DNA of 64,000 nucleotides from Rhodomyrtus psidioides (lineage: Eukaryota; Streptophyta; Magnoliopsida; Myrtales; Myrtaceae), in contig JAILYB010000101.1 in NCBI GenBank assembly GCA_021437785.1, positions 1,736,001 to 1,800,000 on the forward strand. The letters are read 5' to 3'. The notes under the pieces were generated by a model. The model saw nothing but the letters and a program-made list of their open reading frames with translations. It was not told where the DNA came from and did not search any database. This document shows, piece after piece, positions 56,221 to 64,000 of the stretch (positions are counted from its first letter, which is position 1; every line of letters starts with the position of its first letter). The translations under genes were made by a program, and so were the position numbers.

Positions 56221-56958
56221 TCATACAATTCGGGGTGGAAAAGTAAATCCAAAGTGAGCCCTAATTAACGACACAAAGGAGCCCAACTGACCCTCCATGT
56301 TGTTAATGCTCTGCTCATACTCCCAGCTCCGCATATTGTGGTCGGCAAGCCTGAGGAGAAGACTTCTGCATTCTCCCTTAACTTCGGCGACCTTGGCCTC
56401 GTGTTCTTCGGTGACTACTTCCAGGTCCCGAACCAGTCCATTCCCGCGAGCTATGTCCTCGGTTATCTTGTCGAGCCGTTCTTCCTGCCAGTCGCTCTGA
56501 AGCCTCAACAGGACGTTGCGGCGGTCATGCTCGCCGGTGGTCAGGGATATGGCCAATTGATCCACCAGATTTCTCCTCTCGCGAAGCAACGTCGCGACCC
56601 GCTCATTAGCAAACTCGACGGCCTTTTTGTAACTATCAACCAGATAGTTGGTCAGCACCAAATGATCAGATCGATCCTCATAACGAGCCCGCAAGACGCG
56701 AGCCACCAGAACCTCCCGACTAGCAACACGATAGGCCTCTAAGGAGTGTGCAAAGAGAGTCGGGAAAGTTCTATATTCCCTCCCCAGTGTAGTACCTTCG
56801 AGAGAAGTGGTATCAAGGTCCTCGAGCAGGACACAGATTGCATCCTCGGTTGCAGAATGATCGGTTATGTGCGCGTAACCGCGACCCAGTAGGTTATAAA
56901 GCTTTTCCCACTGGGCCAAGACATCAGTTGAAAAAGTGCGTACGGGAGATGAGGCCAT
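56221..56958 (-). CDS. Antisense retrotransposon ORF, helical protein of 245 aa (D)
   Basis: Open frame nearly identical to the A copy, differing at about a dozen residues (for example DVLAQW for DVSAQW near the start). Same helical, charged character, same conserved end FGFTFPPRIV, no recognised domain or targeting signal. It has its own TATA box (57059-57066 on the minus strand), 101 bp upstream of the ATG, and diverges from HB1, whose ATG is 624 bp away. The match with the more diverged E copy makes coding likely. Role unknown; it could be a partner or regulator of the HB proteins or of the particle, but nothing in the sequence shows which. Confidence 0.78.
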   Translation of the reverse strand: MASSPVRTFSTDVLAQWEKLYNLLGRGYAHITDHSATEDAICVLLEDLDTTSLEGTTLGREYRTFPTLFAHSLEAYRVASREVLVARVLRARYEDRSDHLVLTNYLVDSYKKAVEFANERVATLLRERRNLVDQLAISLTTGEHDRRNVLLRLQSDWQEERLDKITEDIARGNGLVRDLEVVTEEHEAKVAEVKGECRSLLLRLADHNMRSWEYEQSINNMEGQLGSFVSLIRAHFGFTFPPRIV

Positions 56959-57058
56959 TTGCGTTGGGTTGGCTTGAGAATAAGACGAGTTTAACAGAGA
57001 GATTAGAAGGAAGAAGCTGATTATGCGAGAACGTTAACCTTCCATACATTAATTCCTC

Positions 57059-57066
57059 ATTTTATA
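57059..57066 (-). promoter_or_regulatory. TATA box of the antisense gene (D)
   Basis: CTCGAGTTGCTATAAAAT on the minus strand, in the same context and at the same distance as in A and E. Confidence 0.7.
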
Positions 57067-57582
57067 GCAACTCGAGGATGATGAAGGGTCTCAGTAATAA
57101 TGCTGGTGGAGCCCAGTTAGGGGGTAAAGCAGGAGGTCCCCTCACGAGAACCATTGGATTCGTTTCGGTCCGCGATTTCCGGCTCATCAATTAAAAGATG
57201 TAAAAGATTTGTCGGGATCACCATTATTAGAGTTAGGTGGGAGGAAAGCGCAACTATCGAAGAGAGCCCTAACAGGGTTTGGCAGTCCCATCACGTTGAA
57301 AAGCTAAGCGAGAAATTCAAGGTCTTGAGGGGGAACGTTTGCCTAATGATGCTTGAAGAGCGTCTCCTGAACATGCAGAGTCACTCGAAGAAAACTTTAT
57401 AGGGAGTGAGCATACAGGAGAGAGTGGAGAACTCTGAGTGGGCAAGAACCAATCAAACATTTCTCAATCCAACATATTTAAGAGCTTACTGTCAGCTGCT
57501 AGAGGCGACTGACTCAAAAATCTCAGAAATTGAACCACAGAGGGATCTCGAAGATTCCAAGATCAAGTCTAACGCCAAAACC

Positions 57583-58803
57583 ATGGAGCCCAACACTTCT
57601 GGCAACGGAAATCAAGATCACGGCGACGACGACAACGACATCCACAATGCTCAACTCGGGAAAAGAAGACGTCCTCACCAATACTCTCAGGAGGAAACCC
57701 AAATGCTGGAAACCCTTTTCAGTAAAAGCCATTACATGAAAAAGAAGTGGAGAATTGAATTGAGCCGGGAGTTGGGGATTAATCAGTCGAGGATCCAGTT
57801 TTGGTTTCAAAATAGGAGATCCAAATCGAGGGCTCAACGCAAACGTCAGGTGGTCGAGATTTTAAAGGAAGAAAACCAAAAGCTGCGAACAGAAAACATG
57901 AGGTATGAAAAAGCTCTCAATATTACCGTTTGCCCTCATTGCGATAACCTCGTCGCCCTCGGTAAGATGTTCCCCGATAAGCCTCACGCGATGATTGAAG
58001 ACGTTCATTTACCACCTTACTCCCTCGGGGCATCTCCTGCTCAACCAGATTTTGCCGGAGTCACGCATGAGCAGGATGATCCTACGAAGGTGATACAAAT
58101 GCCTCCTGGGGGATGGGATTTGCATCGCTTTGATTGGAGTTATAGTTTCAAGGAGCTGGATGTTACCGCCGACCAGCTCAAAGCATATCAGCCACATGCA
58201 CAACAATTTTCGATAGGGTCGGGTCCTGCTGGAGATGAGTTAATCAGTCGTCAAGCCATCGATGCGATTTTGGGCCACGATAAGAGGAGGTTCGCTTGGC
58301 CCCCTGAACTGCATTCCAGATTCCTAGACGTGGTTCACCAAATGGGGATCGACTCAGCAACTCCGACGCGCATATTTAAGGCCATGAATGTACCGGGGCT
58401 TAGTAAGGAGCTGGTCAGGAATCACCTTGCTGCCTACAGAAAGCTATTAAAACAACGTCGAGCGGAGCTAAACCGGGAGGAATCCGTCTCGAGCCCAAAA
58501 GCTAGAGGCGACCGCCATTGTAATGCTCAGGCATCAAGAGATACCCGGCCAAATCTAAGCATCAATCAAGCTAGCAACCCGACCACCGGCAAACTGAAAG
58601 CTGATCAGAATGTCCTCCCAGGCCATTTCAACACTTCTCAAGAGCGCGTGTCACAAGTACAGCGAGTGCGCACTCCTCCATTCGAGCAACAGTCGGCTGG
58701 TGCTCTGCCTGCCGCTGGTCAACCCACGACAGACGATTTCTTCGATGAGGGGCTCGATGCCTTGTTCAATCAGTGGGAAGCTGGCATGCTTGGACAGCCA
58801 TGA
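57583..58803 (+). CDS. HB1 (D): chimeric homeodomain-ZLZ-GARP transcription factor, 406 aa
   Basis: Intact copy, about 94% identical to HB1 of A (23 differences by eye). The homeodomain keeps the canonical WFQNRR (A has WFQNKR), then comes a zipper with KEENQKLRTEN and CPHCDNL. The GARP domain reads FAWPPELHSRFLDVV, LGIDSATPTRI and MNVPGLSKELVRNHLAAYRKL; the usual SHLQKYR box is NHLAAYR here. The C-terminus has FFDEGLDALFNQWEAG. The ATG at 57583 (ACCATGG) is the first in frame. The preceding 59 open codons contain the conserved LLEATDSKISEIE block but no ATG. At several sites where A differs, D has the expected family residue, so D is closer to the ancestral state. Confidence 0.83.
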   Translation: MEPNTSGNGNQDHGDDDNDIHNAQLGKRRRPHQYSQEETQMLETLFSKSHYMKKKWRIELSRELGINQSRIQFWFQNRRSKSRAQRKRQVVEILKEENQKLRTENMRYEKALNITVCPHCDNLVALGKMFPDKPHAMIEDVHLPPYSLGASPAQPDFAGVTHEQDDPTKVIQMPPGGWDLHRFDWSYSFKELDVTADQLKAYQPHAQQFSIGSGPAGDELISRQAIDAILGHDKRRFAWPPELHSRFLDVVHQMGIDSATPTRIFKAMNVPGLSKELVRNHLAAYRKLLKQRRAELNREESVSSPKARGDRHCNAQASRDTRPNLSINQASNPTTGKLKADQNVLPGHFNTSQERVSQVQRVRTPPFEQQSAGALPAAGQPTTDDFFDEGLDALFNQWEAGMLGQP

Positions 58804-59564
58804 TCTAGCACCTAGCTCGGGGCACGATGGGTCGGTCACTACGAACACCCATAGGAAGAAGAGCATGTTCACGAGTGGATCACTCTTTTTATCCATTGTA
58901 AAGTTCCTATGGGAACATTTTTCTTTAATGGCTATAGTTAATTATGTATGAAAACCAACGCTATCGACGAACATCGTCATGCTCAGTTGTGATGATCCCT
59001 TGTTAGATTAAGTCTGAAACCAGAGACGGTCTTTAAAATTTTGAGTGGCTACGAACTCATTCCTCACCAAGCGCCCGGGATGCTGAAATGAAGAGTAACA
59101 GCATGCACAGGGAAAATGCCACTTTCGTTTGAACGATGAAAAGGGGTTGAGAGAAGATCATGGCGTTAATTCCCATGGAGCTAAATGAATTAAACAGAGT
59201 CATTAATTGCGGGTCCACCGCTGCTCCCCACGTTCTCGGGCCTAGCAAATCATAAAAGGCGCCGAAAGATTGTAGACCCACCACTTTGAAGACTGAACTA
59301 GGGGACGAGCGCATTACTCGATGAAATCGAATCAATGCAAGTGAGTTTGTGATCCTATCACGAGGAAAAAGAAAGGGGAATACAGACGATGAGTAATTGC
59401 AGGATCTCGGGAGGAGCGCTTGCTTGCTGGTCTTCATATGCAGCCTGAAGGATGGTTCCAGGACACGCACAATCACTTGAGAAAATTTCTAGAGTGAGCA
59501 AACACGTAAGAGCGAATTGAGAAAGCTGAGTGAACTAGATCAGCCCGAGATACCCCGATCCATC
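58804..59564 (+). promoter_or_regulatory. HB1-HB2 spacer with presumed HB2 promoter (D)
   Basis: 761 bp colinear with A. The only TATA-like site is CATAAAAGG near 59253. No other gene is called. Confidence 0.4.
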
Positions 59565-61217
59565 ATGTTTAAAAGTTATTCCCATCTGCTAGAAACGCCC
59601 GACCTGGACATTTCTGAGCACGAACTGCTGGGAGACTTTGAAGATCCTGGAGCTGAATCCTGCCCGAAGGCCATAGAGACTGACTCCTCCAGCGATGAAA
59701 TTCTAGGTTTCAGCTACGAAGAAGGAGTATACAATGATGACCGGAGTCGGAAAAGGAAGCAACTACAACGCCACACTCCAGGCCAAATCCGAGAGCTCGA
59801 AGCTTTCTTCAATGAATGCCCCACTCCAAGCAGACAACAGAAAATGGAGTTGAGCCGAAAGATAGGATTGGAGCTTTCGAAGGTCAAGTTTTGGTTCGCC
59901 AACAAACGAACCCGGGTGAAACAGCAATACGCAGACCATGAGTTACTGGTCCTGAAGGAGGAGAATGAGAAGCTTCAAGCTGAAAGCGCGAGATATAAGG
60001 AAGCTCTGACCAAGGCCACCTGCCTTAATTGTGGTAATCCTGTTGTCCTCGGCGAGGTGTTCCTCGATGAACCATCCCTGTTGACGAATAACGCTCAGCT
60101 GTTACCGTATTCTCCACAGCATTTTCCGACACAGCCAGATACCGCCGGAGATCTGCATGAGCAAGTCAACACCATAGGATCAACACCAACATCCTCTGAG
60201 AAATGGGATATGAATCATCACAGGGGGAATTCTCTTAATGACGAACTCGCTGTCGCAGCCAGCCAATCCAAAGTCGGTGAGTCCCTCCCTGGACAACTTT
60301 TGAAACGACTAGATCCCGTAGAGAATAGCTACCGAAGTATTGACGATATTTTGGGTGATAAGAGAACAAGGTTTTACTGGACCTATGAGCTTCACACCAA
60401 ATTTGTTGATGCAATTCGAGAGCTGGGAGTTGATTCGGCTAGCCCACTACGCATACTCGAGATTATGAATGTGCCGGGGCTCTCTAGAATTAACGTTGAG
60501 TCTCACCTCAAGTACTATAGGAGATTGCTAAGGGATGGAAGGATAGCGTTAAACCATCATAAAGCCAGTTGGAGCTCAAGTGCTGGGCAGAGTTACAACC
60601 ATGATGATTGGAGAGCCAAGAGCACCCAACCGTGTTTCAGCAATGACGGGATTAGCAGTCGTGTCAGCGACTCCTCTAACCCAAATCAGAATGCTCCGCC
60701 GAGCTATCTCAATACTCCTCAGGAGTATATGCCACAGTTCCAGCACATAGAGATTCCTCAGTTTGAGCGCGAATCAGTCATTAATGCTGTCCTTGAAGTG
60801 GATCTGGCATTGGTAGAGAGTGTACATATGAACCTGCCGGTCATTGGAGGAAGTTCCAATTCGAGGGGTCAAATTGCTCACGGCGAGAGCAAAGAGAGGA
60901 ATCCCTCGCCTGCAGTCGACGACACCCAATCTGGGCACCAAGGGCTAGAAAGAACAGGTGATCTCCTTGATGAGGAGCTGGACACTTGGATCAATACTTT
61001 TCAGGAATGTATGTCTCAACCCCAACAGGGCAATGATGAAGGTTCCAGCTCAAAAACTCCAATCCCTCACAACGAAGGCAATGAAAGAAATCTGCCCCCA
61101 ACAATCGTTGATACCCAACTTGAACATCAATGGCTCGAAGACCCGAGCAATTTCCTTGGCGATGAGTTCAATCTTTGGTTCGATCAATTTGGAGCCGGAG
61201 GACCATCGCAGTGGTGA
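59565..61217 (+). CDS. HB2 (D): chimeric homeodomain-ZLZ-GARP transcription factor, 550 aa
   Basis: Intact. ATG at 59565 (MFKSYSHLLE) matches the start in A and the MFEGYHQLLE start in E, so I reject the open codons upstream. N-terminal motif LDISEHELLGDFED. Homeodomain 61-121 with VKFWFANKRTR; alanine replaces the glutamine at position 50 that contacts the base specifying preference, so target choice may differ from HB1. Zipper region with CLNCGNPVVLGE. GARP domain 264-324 (FYWTYELHTKFVDAI, LGVDSASPLRILEIMNVPGL, ESHLKYYRRLL). Two acidic-hydrophobic motifs near the end, LLDEELDTWINTF and FLGDEFNLWFDQFG. Codon 248 is CGA (arginine), the codon that is TGA in A. Likely a nuclear regulator. Confidence 0.88.
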   Translation: MFKSYSHLLETPDLDISEHELLGDFEDPGAESCPKAIETDSSSDEILGFSYEEGVYNDDRSRKRKQLQRHTPGQIRELEAFFNECPTPSRQQKMELSRKIGLELSKVKFWFANKRTRVKQQYADHELLVLKEENEKLQAESARYKEALTKATCLNCGNPVVLGEVFLDEPSLLTNNAQLLPYSPQHFPTQPDTAGDLHEQVNTIGSTPTSSEKWDMNHHRGNSLNDELAVAASQSKVGESLPGQLLKRLDPVENSYRSIDDILGDKRTRFYWTYELHTKFVDAIRELGVDSASPLRILEIMNVPGLSRINVESHLKYYRRLLRDGRIALNHHKASWSSSAGQSYNHDDWRAKSTQPCFSNDGISSRVSDSSNPNQNAPPSYLNTPQEYMPQFQHIEIPQFERESVINAVLEVDLALVESVHMNLPVIGGSSNSRGQIAHGESKERNPSPAVDDTQSGHQGLERTGDLLDEELDTWINTFQECMSQPQQGNDEGSSSKTPIPHNEGNERNLPPTIVDTQLEHQWLEDPSNFLGDEFNLWFDQFGAGGPSQW

Positions 61218-62300
61218 CGCGAGGCCGGTGATCAAACGTCTGATGCAAGGCATGGCTACTCGATGAAAAATGCTTCGAGAAAAGGGGTTGAATACTCCTA
61301 TTGCATATGTTGTTGATCGCACTGTAAGGTTCCCACGGGAACATCTTTCATTAATATCTAGAACTAATTGCGCGTGAGTGTCAACATCACCCTTTGAGCA
61401 TCTTCAAGCCGAAGGCCGTGGATTAATCACTTAATCCGTGGAGCAAGTTCCATGAACCATAATTATCACCCGCTGAGCATAATGGGATCTACCCCTTCAA
61501 CACGAAATACGTTTGGCCGCGAAGCCACCTATTTGGTAAAACGATGTATCGTTCCTAAACGATCTTCTATCGCATACCAAAGTAATGTCTCATTTCTTTC
61601 CCTTCTCAGGTGATAAACGTGGATAAATCACTCAAGGAGCCATCTGTTCAAATAACAAAACAGACGTTGCCCAACCGGGGGCAGCTGAACCATTGATATT
61701 GCAAATATTCCAAGCATGGATAAGCGGATTTGATAGACGTGGTTCATATCAATACGCGACGTCAGAACGGGATGAGAACCAAGAGTAAAGTTGTATCGTC
61801 CCAATTTGTCTTCAATTTGGGAATATGAGTTAACACTTGTTATTTATCCTTGATAGGGACTCACCATCAAGGAGGACAGATTGTCACAACCTGTGTGCAC
61901 TCGCAGGGGCACACGACCAAGGGTAAGATGTATCGTTCTAATTTTTTGAAAAATTCACGAACATACAATAACATGTTTCTTCTGCATTTTCAGGGATTTT
62001 CGGCCACGGGGGACAGGTAAGTATCCTTTTCCCCAATCCATTGAAGGTGTTAAATAAAAAGAAAAGCTTTCAGAATCTAATGTCTAGAAAAGACATAGAA
62101 TTCAAACTTCATTGGCATTCATGTCTTAAAACAGGAGGTTATCTGAACATGAATAAGAACATGCATGGTGCATCATAAAATCCCATTGACGGGTAAAATT
62201 TTTGGAGAAAATGAAAGAGATTTTTTCCAATCAAAAGTTCAAGACTTTTAAAAGGACGTTTTCTCAAAAGAAAAGAGGCAAAGCCTAGTCCAAACACGTC
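61218..62300 (+). repeat. Modular repeat region after the cassette (D)
   Basis: GTATCGTTCC-type modules near 61548, 61793 and 61931, colinear with A, with CTCAGGTGATAAA and TTTTCAGGG ends. No gene is seen. Confidence 0.5.
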
Positions 62301-62645
62301 CTACACACACTGGAGAGAAGTGGAGCGGATCAGATAGCAAAATCTGGACCTACGGAAGTAGGGATTATTCGCAACGATTACATGGGTTGGGATGACGGAG
62401 GCATTCGTTTCATATCCCTCAAACACTACAGGTGACCGTTGATAAACCCTTTGAACGACGGTTTTCATTCTTAACCCTGTCAAGAACCACCCCACATCGG
62501 GGCAAAATGGAGGTGAGTCCAGCGGCATCAGGAGAAAATGGTCAGAAATTTTCTTGCTCGGACTAACATTAATCTTTGTGTGTTGTTTATATGGTAATCC
62601 AAGTGCCAGAGGATGACGAGAAGCATTCATTTCTCTATCCCACAT
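62301..62645 (-). other. Decayed antisense ORF region 1 (D)
   Basis: A 114-codon frame MWDREMNASRHPLALGLPYK matches the A, B, C and E copies; its end is cut relative to C. Confidence 0.35.
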
Positions 62646-62770
62646 ACCATATCCTTTGCACAGCCAAGTTGAGCCTGCAAATTCATTTCATAAACCCCTG
62701 TTGGTGATCATGGGATGTTTCAAGATGGAAACTGCATCACTCCAAGAACGGAAGAAATCAAGAGATGGGT

Positions 62771-63941
62771 GTTGACACCTGATTTTTGATCAGTCTTTCA
62801 TAGTTTATTTTTAAAAAATTCATAAAAAATCTATAAAAAGTTAAAAAAATAAAAAAATCATCTTTGGTAGCCTTGACCAAGCTAAAGGAACCATTTTTGA
62901 TAAAAAAAAATAATTTTTCATATTTTTAAATATTTTTTAATATTTTCCAAAAATAGAAAAATACATGAAAAATGAAGAAAAATAGCGTTCGATGTCGTAA
63001 AAATATAGAAAAATAGTCAATATTTTTATTTTAATTTCTTTTACATTTTGAACTCATAAATAGTCAAAATTCAAGTTTAATTGCATGTGTTTCTTCACGA
63101 CGCATAGAGTTGAATTTGGCAAAAAAATGTCATTCGAGTATTTTAATTTGTAAATTTCTACATCTTTTTTAGTCTTGACGTCCAATTAGATTGACCACCA
63201 TCTACAATAAATGCCCCTTGCTGAATATTTTCGTTTTTGTTTCACATGATTTCATGGTGTAAAACGCCGAGTGGATCCCCAAATATAATCGGGTCGGCAT
63301 GAACTCGATAGCTCGTCCAAGACCAAACCAGGGCACGGCGAACCCCATGTGAGTACTCTCGAACTCCTTCGATGCTTCCTAATGCTTTTATTAGGTTAGA
63401 TCGTGTGTAGAATGGCTAGGACAGCTAAATCATTCTTGAGCTGTGATTGATAAATAAGACCTTATTAGAAATGCCATGTGATTTATTTGCATATCTAGAT
63501 TCCTTGAGTTGGGCATTTTATTACTGATTGTGATTGCTAGGATAATCACTCTTATCTACATGAATTTCTAGATTTAGGGTTCATACCTTACTCATCCGCA
63601 TGAATCTCAGGCTAGAAAATTCAGTCAACTTAGGTACCGAAAGGGCGTCAACTCTGACAGTTGGTGTAACTAAGTCCCCGAAACCATTTCTCTGGTTCTC
63701 GCAGAATTGAATAGAAACTCCCAACTATTCGATTGGGTGGTCCAATCATACCCTAAAAAAATGATTGGTGGCGACTCCATGGCATGCACACTTAGCACAT
63801 GTCACTAGACCACACTGAAAGTCGATCACGCATACCTCCGTTGTGATTTGGGTAATGGGCCTTGGGAGAGGCCCGCGTCCGACCAGACAGGACGGCCCAT
63901 TAGCCCTCGAGAGCCCGACAACCTCAAGAGGGTCGCGACAG
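62771..63941 (+). repeat. Element F 5' LTR
   Basis: 1171 bp, TGTTGACACC to GGGTCGCGACA. Open frames inside (for example 63746-63976 minus) also occur in the E LTRs but are only LTR sequence. Confidence 0.92.
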
Positions 63942-63944
63942 ACT

Positions 63945-63963
63945 GGCGACTCCGCTGGGGACT
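63945..63963 (+). other. Primer-binding site, element F
   Basis: TGGCGACTCCGCTGGGGAC, three bases after the LTR end. Confidence 0.85.
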
Positions 63964-64000
63964 GGTTCTTAACCATTTAGTGGACTTGAGCCGATTAAAA

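Larger units (their letters stand above)
51564..62770 (+). mobile_element. Element D: LTR retrotransposon with the most intact transcription-factor cassette
   Basis: 5' LTR 51564-54369, PBS 54372-54390, then the full cassette: antisense gene, HB1 and HB2, all open. Element F interrupts the internal region at 62771, after ATGGG, before the tandem arrays and 3' LTR are reached. No polymerase genes. Its LTR is of the chimeric C type, while its internal region resembles A. Confidence 0.88.
62771..64000 (+). mobile_element. Element F: E-type LTR retrotransposon, left end only
   Basis: The 5' LTR 62771-63941 is the plus-strand counterpart of the E LTRs with modest divergence. It is followed by the PBS at 63945-63963 and 37 bp of internal sequence to the window end. 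It inserts into element D after ATGGG. Confidence 0.92.

Overview
This is plant nuclear DNA, very probably from a flowering plant and most likely a eudicot. The evidence is Ty1/copia and Ty3/gypsy-type LTR retrotransposons, HD-ZIP class IV and type-B ARR protein signatures, G-boxes, and TATA boxes with long AT-rich spacers. The species cannot be told. I see no ordinary host gene; almost the whole window is nested LTR retrotransposons.

Layout. 1-1237 is the 5' part of a decayed Ty1/copia element on the minus strand. 1238-2161 is unassigned. 2162-4711 is a second decayed copia element (+), cut by element A. From 4712 on, at least six members of one superfamily of large elements follow. All start TGTTGACACC, end near GGTCGCGACA, carry a 19-nt primer-binding site of the form TGGCGACTCCRCTGGGGAC, and end internally with the purine tract AAAGAGGGGCAGC. 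Element A (+, from 4712) is cut in its 3' LTR by B (+, from 19870). B carries E (minus strand, 28223-39770, complete, 5-bp target duplication AACCC) and is cut in its 3' LTR by C (+, from 41902). C is cut in its 3' LTR by D (+, from 51564). D is cut internally by F (+, from 62771, running off the window). LTR divergence falls from A (about 1.8%) to B (about 1%) to C (about 0.1%), which fits successive insertion.

No gag, protease, reverse transcriptase, RNase H or integrase can be seen in any element of this superfamily, so they look non-autonomous. The PBS and the tandem-repeat-rich 3' region point to the Tat/Ogre side of Ty3/gypsy. A, D and E instead carry a gene cassette. One or two sense genes encode a chimeric transcription factor: a homeodomain plus a zipper-loop-zipper with CxxC motif as in HD-ZIP class IV, joined to a GARP/Myb-like domain as in type-B response regulators, with no START domain and no receiver domain. 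Diverging from it across about 620-650 bp is an antisense gene for a 243-245 residue helical protein with its own conserved TATA box about 100 bp before the ATG. B and C lack the cassette. The D and E transcription-factor genes are open; in A one of the two has a nonsense codon.

Downstream of the cassette come a modular repeat region (recurring GTATCGTTCC), two decayed antisense ORF regions, a 55-bp tandem array, a 30-bp tandem array, hairpins with compensatory stem changes, the purine tract and the 3' LTR. The LTRs share both ends but differ in the middle: A has a dense G-box/ACGT region, B a private 2.4-kb segment, C and D a captured copia-like LTR with its own initiator-tRNA PBS, and E and F a short 1.17-kb form.
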